Source: a virus. From it: a stretch of 34,015 nucleotides of DNA. Both the position numbers and the translations under genes were made by a program. A model generated the notes under the pieces. That model saw nothing but the letters and a program-made list of their open reading frames with translations, was not told the DNA's origin and did no database searches. The stretch covers positions 1 to 34,015 of IMG/VR virus record IMGVR_UViG_3300029923_000068; one strand, written 5' to 3'. Positions 19,741 to 26,352 of the stretch are shown piece after piece; within the stretch, counting starts at the first letter, position 1; the number at the start of each line of letters is the position of its first letter.

Positions 19741-19908
19741 AGTGAGTTGATAAATTGGACTTTTTATCAAGAGTTTATGCATTTAAAATAACCATTTTAA
19801 GTTAACTTTGACTTTTAAGAATGGCTCTATGACTAGGTTTGAAGATTTAGTTTCCGTAACAAATGTTATGTCACTCACTCAAGATAAGACTTAATTCGTA
19901 GTTTATCT
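19741..19908. other. Densely structured non-coding segment between two terminators
   Basis: The gap 19656-20075 has no clear protein gene. Within it, AGTGAGT (19741-19747) pairs with ACTCACT (19873-19879) and encloses three hairpins: TTGATAAA/TTTATCAA (19747-19754 with 19763-19770, sharing one base with the outer helix), CCATT...AATGG (19792-19801 with 19814-19824, one bulge) and CGTAAC/GTTATG (19855-19860 with 19865-19870). AGATAA/TTATCT (19882-19887 with 19903-19908) follows. Hairpins are common by chance in such AT-rich DNA, so this is only a candidate RNA. Confidence 0.35.
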
Positions 19909-19942
19909 ATTAACTCAAAAATCAATAAGAAAAGCTAATTTT

Positions 19943-19975
19943 AAAGGTTTGAATGAAAATTTCAAGCCTTTTTAT
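19943..19975 (+). terminator. Terminator hairpin
   Basis: AAAGGTTTGAA (19943-19953) pairs with TTCAAGCCTTT (19961-19971) with one G-U, followed by TTATT. Confidence 0.75.
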
Positions 19976-20015
19976 TATGTAAAAAATTAAAAAGGAAGCG
20001 ATGTATAAATGAATG

Positions 20016-20043
20016 AAGACTTAGGTGAAAATCTAGGTCTTTT
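20016..20043 (+). terminator. Terminator, repeat family GACTTAG...CTAGGTCTTTT
   Basis: AAGACTTAG (20016-20024) pairs with CTAGGTCTT (20033-20041). Second copy of the hairpin at 17615, placed before the ACG-start gene. Confidence 0.7.
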
Positions 20044-20075
20044 ACTATGTCCAAATTTAGAAAGGATGGTTAATT

Positions 20076-20255
20076 ACGAACAAATATTTTGCGATAAATC
20101 AAAGAAGTTTAGCTGACGCACTTGTATTTTTAGGATTCAATTACATGAAGTTTGATGATGAAAAATATGGAAAAGTTTATTCTTTTGTTAATTCTGAGAA
20201 GTTGCAATCATCAATTCATGAATTAAATAATTTAAAAAATATGACAAATAATTAA
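20076..20255 (+). CDS. Small phage protein (DUF5659-like), apparently with an ACG start codon
   Basis: 59 codons starting at ACG 20076 in the context AAAGGATGGTTAATT-ACG-AAC. Other genes here use nearly the same context with ATG (29146, 29372). The product would read (M)NKYFAINQRSLADALVFLGF, then YMKFDDEKYGKVYSFVNSEK, which fits a small phage family in which a KYFaI start, LAxxLxFLGF and a later YSF segment recur (DUF5659-like). The reading frame is intact to TAA 20253. Thus either ACG is used as a weak start or the gene has lost its start recently. It ends 3 nt before the GTG that precedes the GIY-YIG gene, whose binding site overlaps its stop. Role unknown. Confidence 0.6.
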   Translation, partial: TNKYFAINQRSLADALVFLGFNYMKFDDEKYGKVYSFVNSEKLQSSIHELNNLKNMTNN

Positions 20256-20270
20256 GGAGTGTGGATAATT

Positions 20271-21200
20271 ATGAAAATAGGAAACTTAGAAGTATATGGA
20301 GTTGTATATAAAATAACAAATTTAGTTAATGGAAAAGTTTATATTGGACAAACTATAAATGGATTTGATAAGAGATATGAAAGTAAAGGAATAGATATTG
20401 AAAGAGTTTATAACTATTATAATGGACGTGAAAGTAGAAAAAATGAAAATGAGTATATAAATATTCATCTATTAAAATCAATAAAAAGATATGGATTAAA
20501 TAAATTTAATGTAGATAAAGTTTTTGATATTGCTTTTTCTAGAAATGAATTAAATATAAAAGAACAATGTTGGATTAGTTTCTATAACTCCACTGATATA
20601 AATTTTGGTTATAATAGGGACAGTGGAGGAAATAATTTTAAACGTTTAAACGAAACCAAAAGAAAAATTAGTGAATATCAAAAAGGGGAAAGCAATGTAA
20701 ATTCTATAAAAGTCATTTGTTTAAATACAAAAGAATTATTTATATCTGCAAGTGATGCAGGAAGAAAATTAAAAATTATTCAAACAAATATTTGTAGATG
20801 TTGTATAGGAACATTGAATTATGTATCTTCTCAAAATGGTGAAAAATTAGTTTTTTGTTATTATAATAATTATTTAAAAATGAATGAATATGAAATAAAT
20901 AAATTAATATCAAAAGCTTCTAATGGCAATAGTTCTAGTAAACCTAAAATAGTTATTTGTGTAAATACTTTGAAAGTATATTATAGTATTGGAAAAGCCA
21001 GCAAACAAACAAATGTTAATAAAGGGCATATTGTTGATTGTTGTAAAGGTAAAAGACAATGTGCGGGAAAGCTTGAAGATGGTACTAAATTAGTGTGGAG
21101 ATATGTAGAAAATTTAAGTCCAGAAGAATACATAAAATATGATATAGAAAATAAATTAAAAGGAGGAAATAGCGATGAACCAGTGGAAATGGTGCGTTGA
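20271..21200 (+). CDS. GIY-YIG homing endonuclease with NUMOD3/NUMOD1-like domains
   Basis: 309 residues from ATG 20271; AAGGAG at 20254-20259 favours this start, although an in-frame GTG at 20259 exists. The nuclease domain shows G10-V-V-Y-K-I-T and V-Y-I-G-Q-T (23-28), Arg35, and a conserved Glu within ELNIKEQCWI. A NUMOD3-like segment follows (ETKRKISEYQKGE). Two C-terminal NUMOD1-like repeats start IKVICLNTKELF and IVICVNTLKVYY. The end LSPEEYIKYDIENKLK closely resembles LTEEDYITYDITNKLK of the unrelated nuclease at 148. The gene overlaps the endolysin start by 26 bp and carries the endolysin's ribosome binding site, so it probably inserted between the small gene and the lysin. Confidence 0.88.
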   Translation: MKIGNLEVYGVVYKITNLVNGKVYIGQTINGFDKRYESKGIDIERVYNYYNGRESRKNENEYINIHLLKSIKRYGLNKFNVDKVFDIAFSRNELNIKEQCWISFYNSTDINFGYNRDSGGNNFKRLNETKRKISEYQKGESNVNSIKVICLNTKELFISASDAGRKLKIIQTNICRCCIGTLNYVSSQNGEKLVFCYYNNYLKMNEYEINKLISKASNGNSSSKPKIVICVNTLKVYYSIGKASKQTNVNKGHIVDCCKGKRQCAGKLEDGTKLVWRYVENLSPEEYIKYDIENKLKGGNSDEPVEMVR

Positions 21201-21987
21201 AATTGATGGAAAAGTTATTAAAGGATGGTATCAAGATACTAATAACGATAAATGGTATCATTTAAATGAGTCAACTGGTGTTTTAGATACTGGATGGTTT
21301 CAAGATAAAGACTCTAGATGGTACTATCTTGATGAACAAAATGGAGATTTAAAAACAGGATGGATTCAATTAAAATCTGTATGGTTTTATCTTGAATCTT
21401 CTAGCAATGGCTATATGGGAGAGTGTTATATTAATAGAACTGCAATAATTGATAGTAGGTCTTACACATTTAATGAAAATGGACATATTATTGAAGATAG
21501 TAATGTTAGTGATTCTTTAGTTTCAGAAGATTGTATTTCATTCGTGAAATCTTTTGAAGGATTTTTCCCGAACAAATACTACGATTGCGTTGGTGTTTTG
21601 ACCCAAGGATATGGACTTACCGGAAAAGAAATTGCTAATTTGCCCGATGAAATTACAGAAGAACAAGCTAGTAATTTATTAAAAGAATTAATTAACTCTA
21701 ATTATGCTCAAGTAATAAAAGATGATTTAGATTCTAAAGGCATAACATTAACTCAAAATGAATTTGATGCATTATGTTCATTTGCATATAATTGTGGAAC
21801 GGATGCTCTTTTACATCAATCTACATTATATAGAAACGTGTGTAATGGAATTAAAGATGCAGATACTATTACTTCTAATTTTAAAGCATGGTCTAATGGT
21901 GGAGGTAAAAGAATAGAAGGTTTATATCGTAGAAGAACTAAAGAAGCTAACATTTTTAATAATGCAGATTATACAGGAAACAATTAA
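21175..21987 (+). CDS. Endolysin: N-terminal choline-binding-type repeats, C-terminal T4-type lysozyme (GH24)
   Basis: 270 residues, ATG after AAGGAGGAAATAGCG. Residues about 5-75 carry three tandem W/Y repeats of the CW_binding_1 type (GWYQDTNNDKWYHL, GWFQDKDSRWYYL, GWIQLKSVWFYL), which in known proteins bind choline on teichoic acids. Residues about 115-265 form a T4-lysozyme-like muramidase with the triad E128 (SFEG), D137 (YYDC) and T143 (LTQGYG), then FDALCSFAYNCG and EGLYRRRTKE. It cuts peptidoglycan at lysis; no signal peptide was seen, so release depends on the holin. Most Gram-positive lysins put the catalytic domain first, so the reversed order is notable. Confidence 0.88.
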   Translation: MNQWKWCVEIDGKVIKGWYQDTNNDKWYHLNESTGVLDTGWFQDKDSRWYYLDEQNGDLKTGWIQLKSVWFYLESSSNGYMGECYINRTAIIDSRSYTFNENGHIIEDSNVSDSLVSEDCISFVKSFEGFFPNKYYDCVGVLTQGYGLTGKEIANLPDEITEEQASNLLKELINSNYAQVIKDDLDSKGITLTQNEFDALCSFAYNCGTDALLHQSTLYRNVCNGIKDADTITSNFKAWSNGGGKRIEGLYRRRTKEANIFNNADYTGNN

Positions 21988-22022
21988 ATAAATTAAAACA
22001 AAATTTTAAGGAGGAATATATT

Positions 22023-22355
22023 ATGGACAGTTTTTTAACATGGGAATACGTTGCGACATTTGCAGGTGTGGTATTTGCTACAAATTTATTTGTTAATTTT
22101 ACAAAAGAACTACCTTATATTAAAAATATATCAACTAAATATTATACATCTTTAGTTGCTTTTGTATTAATAATATTATCTAGTTTGACATTATCTACTT
22201 TTAATTTCAAAGATTTACCTTTAGTAATATTAAACAGTATATTAGTTACTTTTACTGCCACTGGGGGATATGATTTTACATATAAGAAAGTTACTAATAC
22301 TGAAATTGTAAATGATAAAACTGCCACAGTTCAAGAAACTAAAACAGTAGAATAA
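22023..22355 (+). CDS. Putative holin
   Basis: 110 residues, ATG after AAGGAGGAATATATT. Three hydrophobic segments are visible at about 8-26, 41-59 and 65-83, with a charged tail (KKVTNTEIVNDKTATVQETK). Small size, membrane segments and position directly after the endolysin fit a holin that opens the membrane at lysis. No family-specific motif was recognised, so another small membrane protein is possible. Confidence 0.7.
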   Translation: MDSFLTWEYVATFAGVVFATNLFVNFTKELPYIKNISTKYYTSLVAFVLIILSSLTLSTFNFKDLPLVILNSILVTFTATGGYDFTYKKVTNTEIVNDKTATVQETKTVE

Positions 22356-22395
22356 TAAATTATAAGTAAGAAAAACACTTTAAATCAATTCTTTT

Positions 22396-22430
22396 AAAAG
22401 GACTTAGATGCAATATTCTAGGTCTTTTTA
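22396..22430 (+). terminator. Terminator, repeat family GACTTAG...CTAGGTCTTTT
   Basis: AAAAGGACTTAGA (22396-22408) pairs with TCTAGGTCTTTTT (22417-22429) with two G-U pairs, closing the lysis cassette. Third copy of the hairpin seen at 17615 and 20016. Confidence 0.8.
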
Positions 22431-22489
22431 TTATATTTATTTTTAATGGAGTTCATCTATATATGGTGAATTACTAAAAAATAAATCAA

Positions 22490-22589
22490 ATTGGATAGAT
22501 AGGAAGTCATGAGCCTATTGATAAGGGGTAAATTCCTACACCCTTTCCAATGTATTAAAAGTAGGAAAATAAATCAAGAAAGTAGGAAT
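22490..22589 (+). promoter_or_regulatory. Structured leader RNA with loop-to-RBS pseudoknot (element 2)
   Basis: Seen: P1 ATTGGA (22490-22495) with TCCAAT (22546-22551). P2 ATAGG (22499-22503) with CCTAT (22514-22518). P3 AAGGGGT (22523-22529) with ACCCTTT (22540-22546), sharing T22546 with P1. The 10-nt P3 loop AAATTCCTAC (22530-22539) is complementary over 8 nt to GTAGGAAT (22582-22589), which is itself the ribosome binding site of the primase-like gene, and over 7 nt to GTAGGAA (22561-22567). Layout and spacings match element 1 at 26-144, although the sequences differ. No known riboswitch class was recognised. Confidence 0.55.
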
Positions 22590-22593
22590 AAAC

Positions 22594-24261
22594 ATGTATA
22601 GTAAAGAAGAACTAAAAACAATGGATAAGGATATTAAAGTAAAGAAATTCCTTAAATTAATTTATAGGGGTTTTGATGAAGATGAAGAATATATAAGGAT
22701 ATTTCAAAATAATGAAACTAGAAATACTCCAGCAACAGAAACTAAAGTAAAATTCTATAATGATATTGATAGTGTTGTTAATTATGTTACAAGTGGTACT
22801 AAATACAATAAAAATACATATTTTCAACTAGCAACAGTTGATGATAGTGGTGAAGGTAAAATTGAAAATTTGCTTTATCGATATTGTATTGGACTTGATT
22901 TTGATAAAAAGGAATTAGGTGAAGATTTTGACCATTTAGATATATTAAACTTGTTCAAGCAATATAAAATTCATTTTCATTGTCTCATAGATTCAGGTAA
23001 TGGATTTCATGTATATATTTGTATTAATAAAACAAATAAACTTGATATGGTTAATGAAGTTCAAAAAGCATTATGTGAGAAGTTTGGAGCGGATAAATTT
23101 GCTATTAAGAAAACACAGATTTTGCGAATTCCATATTCATATAATATTAAAGATGAGGATAAAACAAAATTAGTAAAGATAGTTGCAATGGATAACAGAG
23201 ATGAAATTAGACCATATGATATAGAATTTTTATATGAAAAGAATTGTAAAAATACAGTTATAAATAATCCTAGTGAAAAGAAAATTACCTATATGATTAA
23301 TAATACTAATATTCCAAAATGTATAACTAAAATATTAGAAAATGGAACTATTGAAGGAGATAGATATTTAGATCTCCAAAAAATAGTTATTAATCTAAGA
23401 CAAAGAAATAAAACAGTTGAAGAAATAATATTAGTATGTAAATCATGGGCAGAAAAGAGTAGCTATAATGACAACTTAGAGTATAGAATCAAAAATATAT
23501 ATGACAATTTAAAATATGTACATATGGAATGCAAAGAATGTGATAATAAAAGTGAATGCTTTAATTTTACAGAATCGGAATTTGACTTTAATTCATTAGC
23601 TGATGAAGATGGAGTAATTTATGAAACTTATCAATTAGAAGATAAAATAACAAAGAAAATTAGAAATAAACAAAATGGAGGGATTAACATGTTAAATGGA
23701 AATGAAATTTTAATATTAAATGTATTAAGGTTAGAATATGATAATCCAAGACCACTTACCAAAAATGGTACAGATATGAAATTATTAATGAGAAGTATAA
23801 CTCATAAAAATAAATCTTGTTTATCTGAAAATACAGTAAGAGAAACTTTGATTAGTTTAATTGAGAAAAAATATGTATTAGAAGAGATTGGGTTAAGAAA
23901 TAAAAAACATTATAAATTTAATCCAATAAGAACTACTTTAGATAAAACAATAAAAATAAGTTATATGGCAACAGTATTATGTATTTGTAAACAAATTAGT
24001 ACAAATGAATTAGCATTATACATATTAATGAGATACTTACATAAGCAACAATTATTAGAAAATAAAACAAAAGGAAATCTATTCACAATGACTCAATCTG
24101 ATTTAGCTAAAGCATATTATGGAAATAGTACAACTGAAAATCAAACACATATAAGTAAAATGATAAAGAATTTATTAGATTGTCATATTATTGATATTTA
24201 TGATATTGAACAAAGTAAGAATAATGGATTTGAATATTATAGATATAGACTTAATAGCTAG
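22594..24261 (+). CDS. Archaeo-eukaryotic primase (AEP)-like protein with C-terminal winged-helix segment
   Basis: 555 residues, ATG after AGTAGGA. The N-terminal 220 residues show primase-superfamily motifs: I-G-L-D102-F-D104 (metal-binding DxD), D-S-G-N-G-F-H139-V-Y-I (SxH-type motif) and R178-I-P-Y-S-Y-N-I-K. A helical PriCT-like region with GDRYLDLQKIVINLRQRNKT lies at about 265-310. A cysteine cluster C313-x2-C316-x5-C322 is next, perhaps metal binding. The C-terminal third (about 370-555) is helical, with winged-helix-like segments (LSENTVRETLISLIEKKYV). It may prime or initiate DNA synthesis. An early-type gene in the middle of late tail genes, behind a structured leader, is unusual. 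Fold class likely; the substrate is unknown. Confidence 0.68.
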   Translation: MYSKEELKTMDKDIKVKKFLKLIYRGFDEDEEYIRIFQNNETRNTPATETKVKFYNDIDSVVNYVTSGTKYNKNTYFQLATVDDSGEGKIENLLYRYCIGLDFDKKELGEDFDHLDILNLFKQYKIHFHCLIDSGNGFHVYICINKTNKLDMVNEVQKALCEKFGADKFAIKKTQILRIPYSYNIKDEDKTKLVKIVAMDNRDEIRPYDIEFLYEKNCKNTVINNPSEKKITYMINNTNIPKCITKILENGTIEGDRYLDLQKIVINLRQRNKTVEEIILVCKSWAEKSSYNDNLEYRIKNIYDNLKYVHMECKECDNKSECFNFTESEFDFNSLADEDGVIYETYQLEDKITKKIRNKQNGGINMLNGNEILILNVLRLEYDNPRPLTKNGTDMKLLMRSITHKNKSCLSENTVRETLISLIEKKYVLEEIGLRNKKHYKFNPIRTTLDKTIKISYMATVLCICKQISTNELALYILMRYLHKQQLLENKTKGNLFTMTQSDLAKAYYGNSTTENQTHISKMIKNLLDCHIIDIYDIEQSKNNGFEYYRYRLNS

Positions 24262-24292
24262 TTAGTGTCAGTTGATTGTTAGCCAACTAATA

Positions 24293-24310
24293 TATAATGT
24301 ACTATATAAT
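24293..24310 (+). promoter_or_regulatory. Possible promoter region, two TATAAT boxes
   Basis: TATAAT occurs at 24293-24298 and 24305-24310 in the 180-bp gap after the primase-like gene. TTGATT (24272-24277) is a weak -35 with a short 15-nt spacer. In such AT-rich DNA this is weak evidence. Confidence 0.3.
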
Positions 24311-24441
24311 ATAGACCAAAGTTGAGGTGGTAAAGTTTAATAATGGCTATATCACTAGGTTTAAATAGTATCATAGAATGTAATTTATCTATACCAAAAA
24401 CATGAAACTGAATAAATTAATATAAATTAAGGGGTAATTAA

Positions 24442-24744
24442 ATGAGTGGAGTATATATTTTAAATAATGTTAATAAAAATAAATCAGACAAGCTATATGT
24501 AAAAATTGGATGTAGTAAAGACATTTTAAAAAGAATATCTCAGATAAGAAGTTCATTTAGGTTTAATGGTAACTTAGATGAACTTTATTTATATAAAACT
24601 ATAGAATGTACGGAATATAAACAACTTGAGAAAATTTTACATCAAATAATGAAGTCAAGAAAGATAACTAATGAGTGGTTTCTTACTGAGGAAAGCTTTT
24701 TACTGAATAGGTTAAATATGGTTGATTTAGGTAGATACAAGTAA
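24442..24744 (+). CDS. Small T5orf172/Mug113-type protein (GIY-YIG superfamily)
   Basis: 100 residues, ATG after TTAAGGGGTAATTAA. It starts SGVYILNNV, then YVKIGCSKDILKRISQIRSSF, a helix with ELYLYKTIEC, then LEKILHQIMKSRK and EWFLTEESF. This order (GVYIL, vKIGxSxDxxxR, E..lH....r...EWF) is typical of the T5orf172/Mug113 branch of the GIY-YIG superfamily. Such small proteins are common in phages; their role is poorly known, and DNA cleavage is not certain. It lies alone between its own possible promoter and a strong terminator. Confidence 0.75.
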   Translation: MSGVYILNNVNKNKSDKLYVKIGCSKDILKRISQIRSSFRFNGNLDELYLYKTIECTEYKQLEKILHQIMKSRKITNEWFLTEESFLLNRLNMVDLGRYK

Positions 24745-24760
24745 ATAAATTAAGAGAATG

Positions 24761-24799
24761 ATAAAAGGAGATTGAATAAGAAATCTAGTCTCCTTTTAT
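24761..24799 (+). terminator. Strong terminator
   Basis: ATAAAAGGAGA (24761-24771) pairs perfectly with TCTCCTTTTAT (24789-24799), 11 pairs, closing the primase/T5orf172 block. Confidence 0.8.
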
Positions 24800-24838
24800 T
24801 AAATGAAAAAATCCACTTCAAATTCATCTTTTAACAAC

Positions 24839-24887
24839 AGTTATTTTTATAAGATTTATTAAAATTAGTAAGTCTTATAAAATAACT
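24839..24887. repeat. Long inverted repeat before the second fibre block
   Basis: AGTTATTTTTATAAGA (24839-24854) and TCTTATAAAATAACT (24873-24887) form a 15-bp stem with one bulged T and an 18-nt loop. It is made almost only of A and T and has no T tract, so it is not a standard terminator. It could be an operator, a processing site or a recombination scar. Confidence 0.55.
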
Positions 24888-24946
24888 ATTGCAAATATTA
24901 TAAAAGAGTCAACTAAACGAATAAAAATATAAAGGAGGAATTAATT

Positions 24947-25756
24947 ATGGGATTTGATGAAGTACAATACGCTTTAGGTAAAAAAAATAGAAAAGTAACA
25001 TTGCCGAGTAATACAAATGTTCCAGTTGGTGGAATAGATATTAATACAAAAATTAAAGATGTAGATATCAATGATTTATTTACAAATATGCTAATAAGAA
25101 GTTTAGCCCCAAAAACAAATCTTAAATTTTATGATTCATTAGGTGATATTATAGATACTAGCTTAATAAGAACCACAGGAGTTCCACTATTAATAAAAAC
25201 AATAAAAGCAATATCAGAAAAGTCTACTGAATCCGATATTATAGTAAGTATGCAAACATATTCAAATCCCATAATAAATGATTTCTCTAAAATAGACATA
25301 GAACCAAATTCAAGTTTAAATGAATGGACTTTTAATAATATAACAATAGATGAAACAACAACATTTTCTGTTACAACAAGTAATGAAAAAGGTTTTATTG
25401 GAAAATATAATACAGTTTTTAATTTTGTAAATTGTTGTTATGTGGGACTAATGCCTATTGAAACTACAATAGAAACAATAACTCAAGAAGAAATAAAAAA
25501 TGGTACAACTATATTACAACAAAAAAATACTATAAACAATTTGTTTAATGGAATTGGTAAAATATTTTTTGCATATGACTCTACTTGGGGAAATGCTAAA
25601 ACAATAGTTGATGTGATGAACAACGTTAATATTATAAGTGCATTTGAAAAAAAGAATTTAGTGATTTCTAATGAAAGTGGAACTGTAACATATATCCTTT
25701 ATCTAGCCAATGTAAGAGGTAATTATAGTGATAGTGAAGTATCATTAAAATTTTAG
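24947..25756 (+). CDS. Phage tail/baseplate-associated protein, unrecognised family
   Basis: 269 residues, ATG after AAAGGAGGAATTAATT. It starts MGFDEVQYALGKKNRK. The middle is beta-rich with repeated strand-turn patterns (SLNEWTFNNITIDETTTFSV; GFIGKYNTVFNFVNCCYVGL), and FFAYDSTWGNAKTIVDV follows near 215. The C-terminus ends in further strands (YILYLANVRGNYSDSEVSLKF in two parts). No signal peptide, membrane helix or enzyme motif was seen. It heads the second block of fibre genes, so a structural role at the tail tip, perhaps an adaptor for the following fibres, is inferred from context only. Confidence 0.55.
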   Translation: MGFDEVQYALGKKNRKVTLPSNTNVPVGGIDINTKIKDVDINDLFTNMLIRSLAPKTNLKFYDSLGDIIDTSLIRTTGVPLLIKTIKAISEKSTESDIIVSMQTYSNPIINDFSKIDIEPNSSLNEWTFNNITIDETTTFSVTTSNEKGFIGKYNTVFNFVNCCYVGLMPIETTIETITQEEIKNGTTILQQKNTINNLFNGIGKIFFAYDSTWGNAKTIVDVMNNVNIISAFEKKNLVISNESGTVTYILYLANVRGNYSDSEVSLKF

Positions 25757-25783
25757 AAGATATTGAGAGGTGAATAATATTAG

Positions 25784-26335
25784 ATGAGAAGCATTAAAAA
25801 TTATATAAAAGAATACATTAAAAAATTTATATTACTTTTATTACATGATTATATTGAAAAAACTAAACGAGATATAAAAGAAGAGTTAATAGAAAATGGT
25901 AGAGTATATATTGAAGAAAATATATCTAATAAGATACAAAGCAACATAGAAGATATAAATAAAAATAAAAAGAGTATTGAAGAATTGAAAGAAAAAGAAT
26001 CTAACAACCACTATGTATCACTTCCTAATGAAAAAATTATAGGGAGTCAAGAAAATATAAAAGATGGAACTATTTCATACGATTATTTAGGTAGTAAAAT
26101 TATTGAAAATATATATTTGGACGGGAAATGGATACAACTGAACAACAATAATAATATAAAAGAAGTACAAACAGTGAAAAATTATGTGAATATAGATAAT
26201 GGTTTAAGAGAATTTGATAAAGATTTAATATTTTCTAAGGATAAATCTATCGTTATTACAGATAGTTTGAACCACGATGATAAATACAAAATAACAATAA
26301 AAAGTTCAAATCTATTTTTAGAAAAGATAACATAG
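25784..26335 (+). CDS. Small fibre-associated protein with N-terminal coiled coil, unrecognised
   Basis: 183 residues, ATG 25784 with GAGAGGTGA upstream at slightly long spacing. The N-terminus has an amphipathic, partly hydrophobic helix (about 10-28, KKFILLLLHDYIE) and a charged coiled coil to about 75. A segment GTISYDYLGSKIIENIYLDG with GKWIQL follows, resembling the short beta units at the end of phage fibre shafts. The end is beta-rich (SKDKSIVITDSLNHDDKYKI). It sits 17 bp before the large fibre gene at 26353 and is probably in the same transcript. It may trimerise or act with that fibre; this is inference. Confidence 0.5.
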   Translation: MRSIKNYIKEYIKKFILLLLHDYIEKTKRDIKEELIENGRVYIEENISNKIQSNIEDINKNKKSIEELKEKESNNHYVSLPNEKIIGSQENIKDGTISYDYLGSKIIENIYLDGKWIQLNNNNNIKEVQTVKNYVNIDNGLREFDKDLIFSKDKSIVITDSLNHDDKYKITIKSSNLFLEKIT

Positions 26336-26352
26336 AAAGGAGGTGTTTATAA

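Noticed and set aside
19808-19833. TTGACT as -35 of a promoter in the structured gap
   Set aside because: The only -10-like hexamer (TATGAC) is 14 nt away and poor.
20009-20116. 35-codon ORF starting ATG 20009
   Set aside because: It consists largely of the terminator hairpin and overlaps the better-supported ACG gene in another frame.
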